NCBI RefSeq assembly: GCF_000621745.1
Contig: NZ_JHXK01000029.1
Location: 19,415-83,414 of the forward strand
Direction: 5' to 3'
DNA length: 64,000 nucleotides
Source: Clostridium beijerinckii HUN142
Lineage (GTDB): Bacteria; Bacillota; Clostridia; Clostridiales; Clostridiaceae
Below the pieces are notes generated by a model, which saw nothing but the letters and a program-made list of their open reading frames with translations, made no database searches and was not told where the DNA came from. Both the position numbers and the translations under genes were made by a program. Every line of letters starts with the position of its first letter. Position 1 is the stretch's first letter. Shown piece after piece: positions 33,724-42,966 of the stretch.

Positions 33724-34098
33724 ATGGAAAAATACACAAGAGAAGAATTGGTAGATGCACTAAAAGTTGTGTCTTCAACTATTAATAATTGTGAAAAAGC
33801 GCAGCTAAAATTTGCAGAAGGTACCTCACAACATACACTTCTTAATAATAGGTTAAAAGCTCTATACATTTCAAAATCGTTAATAACATATGAAGATATT
33901 ATGGATAAATATACAAAAGAAGAATTAATAGAAGCACTACCACCTGTAGCTTCTATTATTAGTAAATGTGAGAAGGCTCAGCTAAAATTTGAGGAGGGGA
34001 CATCTCATCATACTCGCCTTAAAAATATCATAAATGCAATGTATATTTCAAAATCGTTAATAACAGATGAAATTACTAAAAGAGATAGCAAGATTTGA
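33724..34098 (+). CDS. Hypothetical protein of two 59-residue tandem repeats
   Basis: 124 residues built of two units (residues 1-59 and 60-118) starting MEKYTREELVDAL and MDKYTKEELIEAL. Both contain CEKAQLKF.EGTS and end YISKSLIT. The DNA repeat period is 177 bp and ISKSLIT is coded identically, so duplication is fairly recent; unit 2 even begins with ATG. No known family. Helical and acidic; AGGAGG precedes ATG. The ~300 bp upstream (33426-33723) show no feature beyond A/T-rich sequence. Confidence 0.7.
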   Translation: MEKYTREELVDALKVVSSTINNCEKAQLKFAEGTSQHTLLNNRLKALYISKSLITYEDIMDKYTKEELIEALPPVASIISKCEKAQLKFEEGTSHHTRLKNIINAMYISKSLITDEITKRDSKI

Positions 34099-34266
34099 TA
34101 TTATTTTCATATGGTGGAGTGATCTGTAAAGCTTACATAACAAATAAAAATGTTTTTTAAATTAACTAATGTGTTACCTTAAATTGTGTTATAATAGGAA
34201 TATATTTACAAGGGTGAATGTTAAATAGAATTTATAAAAGCACAAAGTTAGGGGAGAAATAAATAC

Positions 34267-35412
34267 ATGAAATATATAAACAATTGCAAAACAGTAGATA
34301 AACTGAAAAATATAATTTTAATAGCAATTATTTTCATTAGTTTTTTTATTATTTCATCTAATGTAAAAGCAGCAACTCTTACAAGTGATCAAACATCAAA
34401 TTCTAAAATCGGATGGATAATTGATGGGAAGAAGATTAAATCAGGTAGCTTATCAACAGACTATAATACTGAACAAGTGTTAAATGATATAAATAAGTTT
34501 CAATTGAATACCTTAAATATACCTGTAATGATAGATGTAGATAATATTTCTTCGAGTAGTATGATAGTTGATAAAACAAGCGAAGAAAAGGCAATTAATT
34601 TAATTAAACAATTAAAGAATACAAATGCAAATATAAATGTGATATTAGAGCCATATCCTTGGATAGAGCAGGGGATAAAGGCTGAAACTGAATGGAAACC
34701 TAATAACATGAATGCTTTCTTTTTAAATTGGAAGACTAATGTATTAAAGACATTGATGACTGATATTGCAGTGCCATATAATGTAACAGCCCTAAACATA
34801 GGAAGTAATCTAGTTAACATGGAATCAGAAGAAAACAATTGGTGTGATACGATAGATTACGTTAGAACATATTATAAAGGATTGGTAACATACAGAACAA
34901 ATAAATGGGATACTGCTTCATGGGCTCCTGACAGTATTACTGCATATAATAACAAGTTAAATAATAAGTTATTTTCAAAAGTAGACTTTATTTCTATAGC
35001 AGCTTATTTCGAACTTACAAATAATCCTACAAATACAGTTGAAAATCTTACAAGCGCAATAGAAAATTCTCAGATAGATTTTAATGGACAAGTTAGACAC
35101 CAAAATATAAAACAAGAAATAAAAAACTTCTATGATAAATGGAATAAGCCTATTTTCTTTGGAGAACTTGGCTTTCCTAAATTTGATTATGCATCATATG
35201 AGCCTTGGAATTGGAATCCATATAAGAATAATAATATTAATAACGTTGAGCAAGCTAATTGTTTTGAAGCCTATAGAAGAGAGTTTCAAGACGAACCTTG
35301 GTTTTTAGGATTTTCCATATTTGCAGTGGGTGAACAAAGTAATGACAAACATTATTATCCTAGTCAAGAAAGTACAGAAGTTATAAAGAAATGGTATAGC
35401 AATGGACAATAA
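34267..35412 (+). CDS. Secreted GH113-like glycoside hydrolase-fold protein
   Basis: 381 residues. A signal peptide (transmembrane-like IILIAIIFISFFIISSNVKA) is followed by a TIM-barrel-like domain with GH113 traits: EPYPWIEQGIKAETEW, SLGxxW-like WKTNVLK, and the C-terminal FGELGFPKFDYASYEPWNW containing the likely nucleophile Glu. At the position where GH113 enzymes have GTE/GSE (acid/base Glu) this protein reads IGSNLVNME, so the acid/base residue may be lost or shifted. Activity is therefore uncertain. Confidence 0.65.
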   Translation: MKYINNCKTVDKLKNIILIAIIFISFFIISSNVKAATLTSDQTSNSKIGWIIDGKKIKSGSLSTDYNTEQVLNDINKFQLNTLNIPVMIDVDNISSSSMIVDKTSEEKAINLIKQLKNTNANINVILEPYPWIEQGIKAETEWKPNNMNAFFLNWKTNVLKTLMTDIAVPYNVTALNIGSNLVNMESEENNWCDTIDYVRTYYKGLVTYRTNKWDTASWAPDSITAYNNKLNNKLFSKVDFISIAAYFELTNNPTNTVENLTSAIENSQIDFNGQVRHQNIKQEIKNFYDKWNKPIFFGELGFPKFDYASYEPWNWNPYKNNNINNVEQANCFEAYRREFQDEPWFLGFSIFAVGEQSNDKHYYPSQESTEVIKKWYSNGQ

Positions 35413-35448
35413 ATTATTTTATACAGTTATAAAAATAAATAGTAAATT

Positions 35449-35487
35449 GAAGTATCACGTATCATATGATATGTGATACTTTTTGTT
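35449..35487 (+). terminator. Intrinsic terminator
   Basis: AGTATCAC and GTGATACT flank GTATCATATGATAT, followed by TTTTTG. Confidence 0.75.
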
Positions 35488-35764
35488 ATAGATTCAATTA
35501 AAAGTTACGTTGAACAAGAGGTGTAGACAATGGCAAATAAAACAGAAAGTATAATATTTAGAAGTCTAATAATGTTATATTGTTAAAAAATGCTATAATA
35601 GAAATATAATTGCAATAGGTTTATAGAATCTGCTTTTATGGCATGTAATGAAAAAGGATCATTTTTTGATTACTGTAATGTTAGTTATAGCTAAATGTTA
35701 TTGAAGATTTAATAGTGCGGTGTTTATAGTGAGAAGCTAATATATTACGAATGGGGGAATTTAC
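35488..35764 (+). promoter_or_regulatory. Upstream region of the PanE-like gene with shared leader
   Basis: No gene. From ~35583 GTTAAAAAATG then TATAATAGAAAT and GTTTATAGAATCTGCT closely match 15979-16033 ahead of the MBL hydrolase. TATAAT is a probable -10 box, so the two genes share a promoter/early-leader cassette. Confidence 0.45.
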
Positions 35765-36724
35765 ATGAAAATATTAGTTTATGGAGCTGGTGTTTTAGGA
35801 AGTTATTTGGCTCATGTATTGATACGCGGAGGCAATGATGTTACATTGCTTGCTAGAAACGAACGTTTTAAAGAATTGAAGAATAATGGACTTATTATTC
35901 GCCATTATATACAGTGTAAAACTACCACTGACAAAGTAAAAGTAATAGATTTTCTTCCTTCAAATGAAGTGTATGAAATAATATTTGTAGTAATGCAATA
36001 TACACATTTAAATTCAATATTACCATGTCTTTCAAATAATAAAAGTTCTAATATTATATTTGTTGGTAATAATGCAGATCCCCATGCAATTAAGAATTAT
36101 ATGCTAAAAAATAGCTGTAATGAAAAACATATTGCTTTTGGGTTCCAAAGTACTGGCGGAAGACGTGAAAATGGAAAAGTTATTTGCGTGCGTATAATCG
36201 GACAAATGGAGTTAGGTGGATTAGATGGTAACTTATCATGGAAAAACATTATAGATAGGGCTTTTAAAAACACAAAATATAAATTAACTTATTTTGATGA
36301 TATGGATTCGTGGCTTAAAAGTCATATTGCTCTAATTATGCCTCTTTGTTATGCTTCATATGCATGTGATGGAGATTTACATAAAGTAGCTAAAAGCAAA
36401 AAACTTTTAAATCAAATTATTAAAGCAATCGATGAAGGATATAAAGTATTAGAATCGCTTGGTTACTCCATTTTACCTAAAAATGAAGAAAATTTTGTTA
36501 GAAGGAAATCATATATGTTCTATCTATTATTGAAAGTTACTATGATAACACCTATGGGCAGACTAGCAATAAGTGATCATGCTATGTCAGCAGTTAATGA
36601 GATGTTCATGCTGAATGATGCATTCAATATATTAAAGCAAAAATCAAATATTTCAACGCCAAATTGGGATGAACTCCAAAGTCATTTAGAAAAAAATCGT
36701 AACAAAGAAACTTGCATCAATTAA
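35765..36724 (+). CDS. Ketopantoate reductase-like (PanE/ApbA) oxidoreductase
   Basis: 319 residues. N-terminal Rossmann motif VYGAGVLGSYLAHVL (GxGxxGS), then TLLARNERFKEL, and the C-terminal helical ApbA_C domain. Biosynthetic PanE is around 300 residues, but the family includes many paralogues, and this copy has no pan neighbours. It is 24 bp upstream of a radical SAM gene, so probably co-transcribed. A pantothenate role is not supported by context. Confidence 0.75.
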   Translation: MKILVYGAGVLGSYLAHVLIRGGNDVTLLARNERFKELKNNGLIIRHYIQCKTTTDKVKVIDFLPSNEVYEIIFVVMQYTHLNSILPCLSNNKSSNIIFVGNNADPHAIKNYMLKNSCNEKHIAFGFQSTGGRRENGKVICVRIIGQMELGGLDGNLSWKNIIDRAFKNTKYKLTYFDDMDSWLKSHIALIMPLCYASYACDGDLHKVAKSKKLLNQIIKAIDEGYKVLESLGYSILPKNEENFVRRKSYMFYLLLKVTMITPMGRLAISDHAMSAVNEMFMLNDAFNILKQKSNISTPNWDELQSHLEKNRNKETCIN

Positions 36725-36748
36725 TAATAGATATGGGGAGATCTGAGC

Positions 36749-38053
36749 ATGAAGAAAAAAATACTTTTAATAACACCAGAAAATGAGGAAATTAACAGAT
36801 TTAGAAAAAGTCAATTTAACAATTTTATTCAGATAACTATGCCATACTTAGCAGCTTTTATAGATGAAAATAAATATGAAATAACGCTAGTTGATGAATA
36901 TAATCAAAAAGTTCCTTTTGAAGAAAAATTTAATTTGGTTGCAATAACGGTAAATACATCAAATGCTACCCATTGTTATGATATATCTAAGAAGTTTATG
37001 GATAAAAATATTAAAGTTGTGATGGGTGGTCCTCATGCAACATTATTACCAGAAGAGGTAAAGAAACATTGCGATTATATAATGGTGGGAGAAGGCGAAA
37101 TTATATGGCCGGAATTTTTAGAAGATTTCTTTGAGGATAAAGCGAGACCAGAATATATTTGCGAAGAAGTACCTAATCTAAAAAATATGCCGATAGCAAG
37201 GAGAGACCTAATTCATAAAAGATACTTTACAAAAGGGGCAATTATTTCTTCAAGAGGATGTCCTTATAATTGTAGTTATTGCAATTTAAAGCAAATTTAT
37301 TGTGAACCGTTTAGGACAAGACCTATTAAAGAAGTTATTTCTGAGATAAAGACAATGAAAAGTAAGTTTTTTGTATTTTGGGATGATAATTTTTTTGGGG
37401 ATATAAATTTTGTAAAAGAATTACTGATAGAATTGAAAAAGCTTAATAAAAAGTGGGCAGCACAAGTAACATTAGAGAGATGTAAAGATGATGAATTATT
37501 AAAATTAGCTAGAGAGGCTGGCTGCGTATATTTTTTTGTAGGAATAGAATCTTTTTCACAGGATAGTTTGGGAAGTGTAAATAAAGGTATAAATGATGTA
37601 AATAAATATAAAAGTATAATAGATAAAATCCATAATAATGGAATTTGCGTACAAGCAGGAATAATATTTGGATTTGATACAGATAAAAAGGATGTATTCA
37701 AGAAAACACTAGATGCTTGCAATGAGCTAGGGATAGATGGAGCTACTGTAAGTATATTAACGCCTCTGCCTAAAACACCAGTATACTCGAAATTAAAAGA
37801 AGAAAATAGATTAATAACAGAGGATTGGAGCTATTACAATGGAAAAACTAGAGTAGCTTTTATTCCTAAAAATATGAGTGCAGAAGAACTGTTTGAAGGT
37901 TACATGTGGTTTAGGAGAGAGTTTTATTCTTTAAAATCTATTTATAAGAGAATAAGAAAATCTAAAACAAACATACTCTATAACTTAATTGTAAATTTAG
38001 GATATAAGATGAGTCTTAGGGGCACAAAAAATAATTTGGAGGATAGTAAATAA
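36749..38053 (+). CDS. B12-binding-type radical SAM protein
   Basis: 434 residues. An N-terminal cobalamin-binding-like Rossmann region (KVVMGGPHATLLPEEVKKHC; IMVGEGE) is followed by the radical SAM core with SSRGCPYNCSYC (CxxxCxxC, Cys ~171-178) and a BchE/P-methylase-like C-terminus. The DxHxxG cobalamin motif is not evident, so cobalamin binding is doubtful. The substrate is unknown. Confidence 0.85.
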   Translation: MKKKILLITPENEEINRFRKSQFNNFIQITMPYLAAFIDENKYEITLVDEYNQKVPFEEKFNLVAITVNTSNATHCYDISKKFMDKNIKVVMGGPHATLLPEEVKKHCDYIMVGEGEIIWPEFLEDFFEDKARPEYICEEVPNLKNMPIARRDLIHKRYFTKGAIISSRGCPYNCSYCNLKQIYCEPFRTRPIKEVISEIKTMKSKFFVFWDDNFFGDINFVKELLIELKKLNKKWAAQVTLERCKDDELLKLAREAGCVYFFVGIESFSQDSLGSVNKGINDVNKYKSIIDKIHNNGICVQAGIIFGFDTDKKDVFKKTLDACNELGIDGATVSILTPLPKTPVYSKLKEENRLITEDWSYYNGKTRVAFIPKNMSAEELFEGYMWFRREFYSLKSIYKRIRKSKTNILYNLIVNLGYKMSLRGTKNNLEDSK

Positions 38054-38167
38054 TTATCTAAAAATAACTGATTGATATATAAGATTTACTATCATTAGCT
38101 AAAAGATAAATTGTAATTTGTAGGGTAGTTTAAACTGCTAATTGTTTAAGAAGAAAGAGGTGTAATT

Positions 38168-39031
38168 ATGAAAATGCATGATAAATGCTTGCCGTGTATG
38201 GTCAACCAAGTTATCAAAGTGGCAAATATTACAGGTGTTAATAACAAGGAAATGTTATTGAAGGAAGTTTTTACATATCTCGGTAAAATGGATTTTGAGG
38301 CAACTACACCAGAAATTATTGGAGAAATTTTTGGCATGATAAAAAAACATACTAATAATCCAGGCCCATATAAAGAAACTAGAAATTACTATAATACATT
38401 ATTTTTGAAACTGTTACCTGAATTTGAGAGGAAGATCGAGCAAGCTGAAAATTCGTTTGAATTAGCAGTAAGGTATGCAATTGTTGGTAATATCATAGAT
38501 TTCAATCCTATTCACAATACATTATTAGAGGATATATTTGATTATTTTGAAAGAATGGAGCAGTTGGAACTTGCAATAGATGATTCTAAAGAGCTAGCGG
38601 AAGATATTTTAAATTCAAAAACATTATTATACTTAGGTGATAATTGTGGAGAAATATGTATGGACAAGATTCTTTTAAGAAAAATAAAAGAACTGAATCC
38701 TAATGTTAAAATATTCTTTGGGTTACGAGGTAAACCTGTTGTAAATGACTCTATAGCTGAAGACGCATATGCTGTGGGAATTGATGAATACGCAGAGGTT
38801 ATTGATGATGGGGATGGCTCTCTTGGGACTGTTTTAAATAGGACAAGTCATGAGTTTAAAGAAGCCTATAAAAAGGCTGATGTAGTAATTGCTAAAGGGC
38901 AAGCTAACTATGAATGCTTGAGTGAAGAAAAGAAAAAGATCTATTTTCTGTTAATGACTAAATGTGATGTGATTGCAAATGATATTGGTGCTCCGGAAAA
39001 GAAAATGATTTGTATGAAAAACAAATTTTAA
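38168..39031 (+). CDS. DUF89-family metal-dependent phosphatase
   Basis: 287 residues. CxxC near the N-terminus (KCLPCMVNQ), central GDNCGEICMDKILL (metal/phosphate-binding Asp-Asn), and FFGLRGKPVVNDSIAEDA and IAKGQANYECL match the DUF89/ARMT1-like fold. DUF89 proteins hydrolyse damaged or excess sugar phosphates ('damage-control' phosphatases). The prokaryotic CxxC subfamily is related to archaeal types. It stands alone. Confidence 0.85.
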   Translation: MKMHDKCLPCMVNQVIKVANITGVNNKEMLLKEVFTYLGKMDFEATTPEIIGEIFGMIKKHTNNPGPYKETRNYYNTLFLKLLPEFERKIEQAENSFELAVRYAIVGNIIDFNPIHNTLLEDIFDYFERMEQLELAIDDSKELAEDILNSKTLLYLGDNCGEICMDKILLRKIKELNPNVKIFFGLRGKPVVNDSIAEDAYAVGIDEYAEVIDDGDGSLGTVLNRTSHEFKEAYKKADVVIAKGQANYECLSEEKKKIYFLLMTKCDVIANDIGAPEKKMICMKNKF

Positions 39032-39173
39032 AGAAGCACTCAACAATTTATTAATATAATCTACATAGTACATGGACTTGATAGGATAGGATGTTACTTG
39101 AGATTCAATAATGTAATATCAACATTATATGATATAATTGAAATTAAAGTAATTATTTTACAGGGGGTGTGTA

Positions 39174-39308
39174 ATGAATAGTCTAATAGCACAAATAATC
39201 CCATTCATTGTATTTAGAGTTCTAATATTAATCTTATGTGTGTTAGGAATATATGCTCTTGTCTTATTAATTAAGGCTCTAAAGATCTATATTAAAAAGA
39301 ATTCTTAG
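39174..39308 (+). CDS. Small single-pass membrane protein (44 aa)
   Basis: AGGGGGTG then ATG at 39174. It encodes a hydrophobic helix (IIPFIVFRVLILILCVLGIY) and a basic tail (KALKIYIKKNS). Good ribosome site and typical hydrophobic/basic layout support a real small gene. Function unknown. Confidence 0.6.
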   Translation: MNSLIAQIIPFIVFRVLILILCVLGIYALVLLIKALKIYIKKNS

Positions 39309-39511
39309 TTCTATACATAAATGAGACAAGCGTTAATTAAGAAAAATTTACAGATACTTAATTGAAAATCTATCAATTTTAGGATAAAAGATAAAACAAA
39401 TTTATAGATTAATTATGGAGAACAATGAGGAGAAGTCATTAATTCAATTTATGAGGAATTAGTTAGTAATGTTTTATTATATAAAAGCAGAGATGTAAGG
39501 AGAAAGATATT

Positions 39512-40372
39512 ATGGAAAATAAAAATGGAAATCTATTAATGGCTCCGCTATGGCTAATGTATCCTGAAATCCCAAATGGAAGCATTGGATGGAGAATGGG
39601 ATATGGTGAAGCATACGCTATGGATTTTTATTTATGGTTTAATAGATTAGAAGAGGAAGAGAAGAAAGAGTATACAGAAATGTTTCCGGAGCCTAAAAGA
39701 TGGGAAATAGAAGATAATATTTATGAATACAATAATTATTGGACATACACTTGGCAAAAAGATGGCAAGCCTGAATATGATTTAAATAGTCTTATTTCAG
39801 ATTATAAAGATGGAAAGAACTTTGAATATATTTATTTCTGGGGACATCATCCTAAAAAAGACGGAGGTATTACAAAGTCTTGCTTTAGCCAGTGGTGGAA
39901 GAGCAGATTCAAGATTGGACATATGGAATATTTATTTATGGAACAATATATGATGGCAGAAAAAGCTAGATTTTTTGGAGATAAAGAAATAGAAGAAAAA
40001 ATTATGAATAGTATTGATCCTAAGGAAATAAAGAGCTTTGGACGTAAAGTAAGAGGTTTTGATGAAGAAATTTGGAATAGAGCTAAATATTCAATTGTCA
40101 TAAATGGAAATTATAATAAGTTCATACAAAATGAAAGATTAAAAACATTTCTTCTCTCCACAGGAGATAAAATATTAGTAGAGGCAAGTCCATATGATAA
40201 TGTCTGGGGAATACAGATGTCTGAGGAGGATATTAATATCAAAAATCCAGAATTATGGCGTGGGGAAAATTTACTTGGATTTGCGCTAATGGAAGTTAGA
40301 AATGAAATAAAAAGAGTATGTAAAAATAGCAATATGATTGATTGGGTTTCGTTGCATAAGAGATATAGTTAA
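39512..40372 (+). CDS. NADAR-family protein (YbiA/RibX-like)
   Basis: 286 residues. The C-terminal ~180 residues match NADAR: FYFWGHHP-like YIYFWGHHPKKDG, CFSQWWKSRF, HMEYLFMEQYMMAEKARFFG, and the end ENLLGFALMEVR. NADAR enzymes are N-glycosidases acting on ADP-ribosyl or riboflavin-pathway intermediates. The N-terminal ~100 residues (LWLMYPEIPNGSIGWRMGYG) are an extra region. NADAR genes often join NAD-based or DNA-ADP-ribosylation conflict systems, but no DarT-like partner lies here. Confidence 0.8.
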   Translation: MENKNGNLLMAPLWLMYPEIPNGSIGWRMGYGEAYAMDFYLWFNRLEEEEKKEYTEMFPEPKRWEIEDNIYEYNNYWTYTWQKDGKPEYDLNSLISDYKDGKNFEYIYFWGHHPKKDGGITKSCFSQWWKSRFKIGHMEYLFMEQYMMAEKARFFGDKEIEEKIMNSIDPKEIKSFGRKVRGFDEEIWNRAKYSIVINGNYNKFIQNERLKTFLLSTGDKILVEASPYDNVWGIQMSEEDINIKNPELWRGENLLGFALMEVRNEIKRVCKNSNMIDWVSLHKRYS

Positions 40373-40497
40373 TGTAGTACAGTATGTAAATTTCCAATTA
40401 TTGATGTAATGGCAAATTTATATGGCTAGAAAAAACATAATAAATAGTAAGAATGAATAGTTAATTAAACATAAAGATTGGTAAATTTGCTGATATA

Positions 40498-40530
40498 GTT
40501 AAGGGAGGATATGTTTCCTCCTTTAATACA
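40498..40530. terminator. Bidirectional terminator between NADAR and APH genes
   Basis: GGGAGGA-TATGTT-TCCTCC flanked by AA and TTT runs. Confidence 0.6.
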
Positions 40531-40558
40531 TGATATTTTAAGCAATCTAACACTATGT

Positions 40559-41482
40559 TTATAATAGGTACTTATTTTCATTTTGTGAATACCATTTTGG
40601 AATTATCAAGTTAAAATTATCGTAATGATCGAATGCTTGAAGACAACGTTTGGTCATTCCATCAACTTCTTCTTGACCAAAACTTTCTGCCCATTTAATT
40701 GAGTACAAAGACGCATGAGCTACATATACTGCATGTACTTTCCAAAAATCAATGGGTGGATTTCCATTAAAGTATCCTTGAATTTGACCTACTGAGAACG
40801 CAATACTATGTTCTATATTAAAACTTTGAATCTTGTAAAACTCTTCGTATTTATCACCACATTCCCAGCGGTTAAAATCTATAACACCAATTGTTTTATC
40901 AGGTGTGCATATTAAGTTTCCAATGTGAAAGTCACCATGTTCATAAACGGGAGATGATTTGCACAACATATCAATATTATTTTTTACGAATGCTATCGCA
41001 ATTTCATCATTTGAAATTCGAACGGATGAATTTTCATACATTTGCAACTGCAATAACTTTTTAGAAATTTTATTTACAAAAGGAACATCTTGTGGTTCAA
41101 CTGGGATACCATGAATTTGGTTTAAAATTTGGCGGGAATTTAAGCCAAGTCGATATTGTTCTATTTCAGGTAAAGAATTCAACTTTTCTTCAAGAGGATA
41201 ACCTTCTATCCAACTTAAAAGCATATAAACATTTCTATGTTCATTAAAATACCCAAATTCTATGGCTCTAGACATTTTAAAATCCAGTGTATTAAATTTT
41301 TTTATGATTTCAAATTCTCTCTTTTTTTGTTCATAAGTATCAGTATTAGATATACGAAGTAAATATTTGATATTTTTATTATCTTCTATGTAATATTTTT
41401 CATCAGTTGACCAACCATATTCTATTTTTTTTATTTTCATCCATGTATTCGAAATTGTTATATCATTAAAATTGTAATTCAT
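40559..41482 (-). CDS. Aminoglycoside phosphotransferase (APH)-fold kinase
   Basis: 307 residues. Brenner-type catalytic loop HGDFHIGNLIC (Asp ~190) and metal-binding VIDFNRWECGD (Asp ~208). A Gly-rich N-lobe (YGWSTDEKYYIEDNKNIKYL) and the SWIEGYPLEEKL hinge follow family order. Family members phosphorylate aminoglycosides, macrolides or small metabolites; resistance cannot be inferred here. Confidence 0.82.
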   Translation of the reverse strand: MNYNFNDITISNTWMKIKKIEYGWSTDEKYYIEDNKNIKYLLRISNTDTYEQKKREFEIIKKFNTLDFKMSRAIEFGYFNEHRNVYMLLSWIEGYPLEEKLNSLPEIEQYRLGLNSRQILNQIHGIPVEPQDVPFVNKISKKLLQLQMYENSSVRISNDEIAIAFVKNNIDMLCKSSPVYEHGDFHIGNLICTPDKTIGVIDFNRWECGDKYEEFYKIQSFNIEHSIAFSVGQIQGYFNGNPPIDFWKVHAVYVAHASLYSIKWAESFGQEEVDGMTKRCLQAFDHYDNFNLIIPKWYSQNENKYLL

Positions 41483-41731
41483 TATAAACCTCTCAAATCA
41501 TATTTATCCCTATTCAATTATAGTTGCGTAATAAATCATAAATTATTTGAATATATTTTTTTGAAAACTGAGCAAAGATATTGCTGAAGTAACTATAAAT
41601 GTAATATACACCCTAAAATAGTATAATTATAACATAAAAATATCTTTGGAAGACAAGTTATACTGAAAAACTTAAAAAAGCTGATTGTCAGCCTCCTTAC
41701 AGTTATATAATTCTTGATTAAAAAAATTTTA

Positions 41732-41760
41732 TTGACAAAATATAGGTTAGAGAATATACT
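41732..41760 (+). promoter_or_regulatory. Strong sigma-A promoter of the ferredoxin-metY region
   Basis: TTGACA (41732-41737), 17-bp spacer, TATACT (41755-41760). Transcription would begin near 41767. Confidence 0.75.
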
Positions 41761-41850
41761 GATAAAAAGTAATCATATAAAATTAGTATGAATTAAAAAA
41801 TAAATATAAGTATAATATGTGCTTAATAAAAATAAATAAGAAATGATTGA

Positions 41851-41940
41851 CTAGAAAGCTAGAGATCGTAGAAATTTAGGGTGGTTAAGTCTTTTTTGGA
41901 CTTTTCCTGCTTAGGGATTTTTGCGGTCTTTTTTGTTTTA
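41851..41940 (+). promoter_or_regulatory. Terminator-bearing leader (attenuator candidate)
   Basis: Within the ~225-nt leader, GATCGTAGAAAT (41864-41875) pairs with ATTTTTGCGGTC (41917-41928) and is followed by TTTTTTGTTTT. An inner hairpin AAGTCT/GGACTT (41887-41903) and the segment TTTAGGGTGG lie in between. The terminator precedes the structural genes, so regulation by read-through is likely. AGGGTGG resembles the T-box core, but no T-box stem I or specifier loop was recognised, and no SAM-box sequence is present. Confidence 0.5.
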
Positions 41941-41992
41941 TTTTAGGCAATAGGCACTATCAAAAAAATTATTTGGCTGTGGGGATGTGTTT

Positions 41993-42901
41993 ATGGATTT
42001 ACAAAATTTTATTAGGAAATTTCAAATACCAGAGGCGGCTTATCCGTTCATCAACAAGATATTTACTAAAGAAGAAATTGAATTTGTAGATAAGATGGAC
42101 AAGGATGCATTTACTAAGAAGGACATAGAGAAAATTATAGATGAAAATTCAGATGAGTTTATAAAAAATAGCTATAGAAGAGGTATTATTTCACTTGTAG
42201 ATGAAGAAACATCTACATATAAAATAGCAAATTTTTATAGTAGATTAGATATTTTTTCAATATCTAAGCAAGAGGTTTATAGAAGTATCCCAAAGGAAGA
42301 TCAACTTGCTATGGATGCCTGGTATTTTAAGGCTTATTATGATGGGTTAGACCCTGATTTTAGTGTAAGGCCTACAGAGGATGAAATCTTACCACTTAAC
42401 AAGGTGTTAGAATTCATTGATACTCAGGATAGGCCTGTTTATCTAAATTATTGCGATTGTAGAAGCCTTAGAGGTGAATGTGAAAAACCAACTAAGACCT
42501 GTATTACGTATAGAAATGGAATTAATACATTTGCACATAGAGGCTTATCAGAAGAAATAGATAAAGAAAAAGCAAAAGAAATAGTAAAAAATGCTGATAA
42601 GAAAGGTCTTATGCATACTGTTAATTCAAATGGTATATGTAATTGCTGTGGCGACTGCTGTTATTTATTTAGAAGCCAGGCAAAAAGAAATAGCAGTGGA
42701 TTTTGGCCAAAAACAAATCAAATTATTGAACTTAATTCAGATAACTGCATTAAGTGTGGTGCTTGTATAAAAAGATGTTATTTTGATGTATTTACTAAGG
42801 TTGATGGAGTAATAAAAACAGATATTTCAAAATGCGTAGGCTGTGGAATTTGTTCAAATTCGTGTCCTAAAAAGGCACTTAAGTTACAGGAAAGAAAATA
42901 A
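41993..42901 (+). CDS. 4Fe-4S ferredoxin-type protein with HTH-like N-terminus
   Basis: 302 residues from ATG 41993 (GGGG at 41981-41984; the GTG at 41987 is too close). A helical N-terminus is followed by a cysteine-rich middle (YCDCRSLRGEC; CNCCGDCC, residues ~155-225) and a C-terminal 2[4Fe-4S] ferredoxin (CIKCGACIKRC and CVGCGICSNSCP, ~256-295). Such proteins act as electron-transfer subunits; the partner is unknown. It is 65 bp upstream of metY and shares its leader. Confidence 0.8.
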   Translation: MDLQNFIRKFQIPEAAYPFINKIFTKEEIEFVDKMDKDAFTKKDIEKIIDENSDEFIKNSYRRGIISLVDEETSTYKIANFYSRLDIFSISKQEVYRSIPKEDQLAMDAWYFKAYYDGLDPDFSVRPTEDEILPLNKVLEFIDTQDRPVYLNYCDCRSLRGECEKPTKTCITYRNGINTFAHRGLSEEIDKEKAKEIVKNADKKGLMHTVNSNGICNCCGDCCYLFRSQAKRNSSGFWPKTNQIIELNSDNCIKCGACIKRCYFDVFTKVDGVIKTDISKCVGCGICSNSCPKKALKLQERK

Positions 42902-42966
42902 CATGATAGTTAGGCATACGGTTTGATATATTTTGAATGTGATTAAATTAAAAGAGAGGGATTAAA

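Noticed and set aside
35765..36724. Assigning panE and a pantothenate role
   Set aside because: The fold is right, but the family has many paralogues and no pantothenate genes adjoin.
40559..41482. Calling an aminoglycoside resistance gene
   Set aside because: Only the general APH kinase motifs are visible; the family includes many non-resistance kinases.
41864..41934. T-box riboswitch
   Set aside because: AGGGTGG is followed by TTAAG rather than ACCGCG, and no AGUA or GA-rich stem I motifs were found; kept only as an unclassified attenuator.
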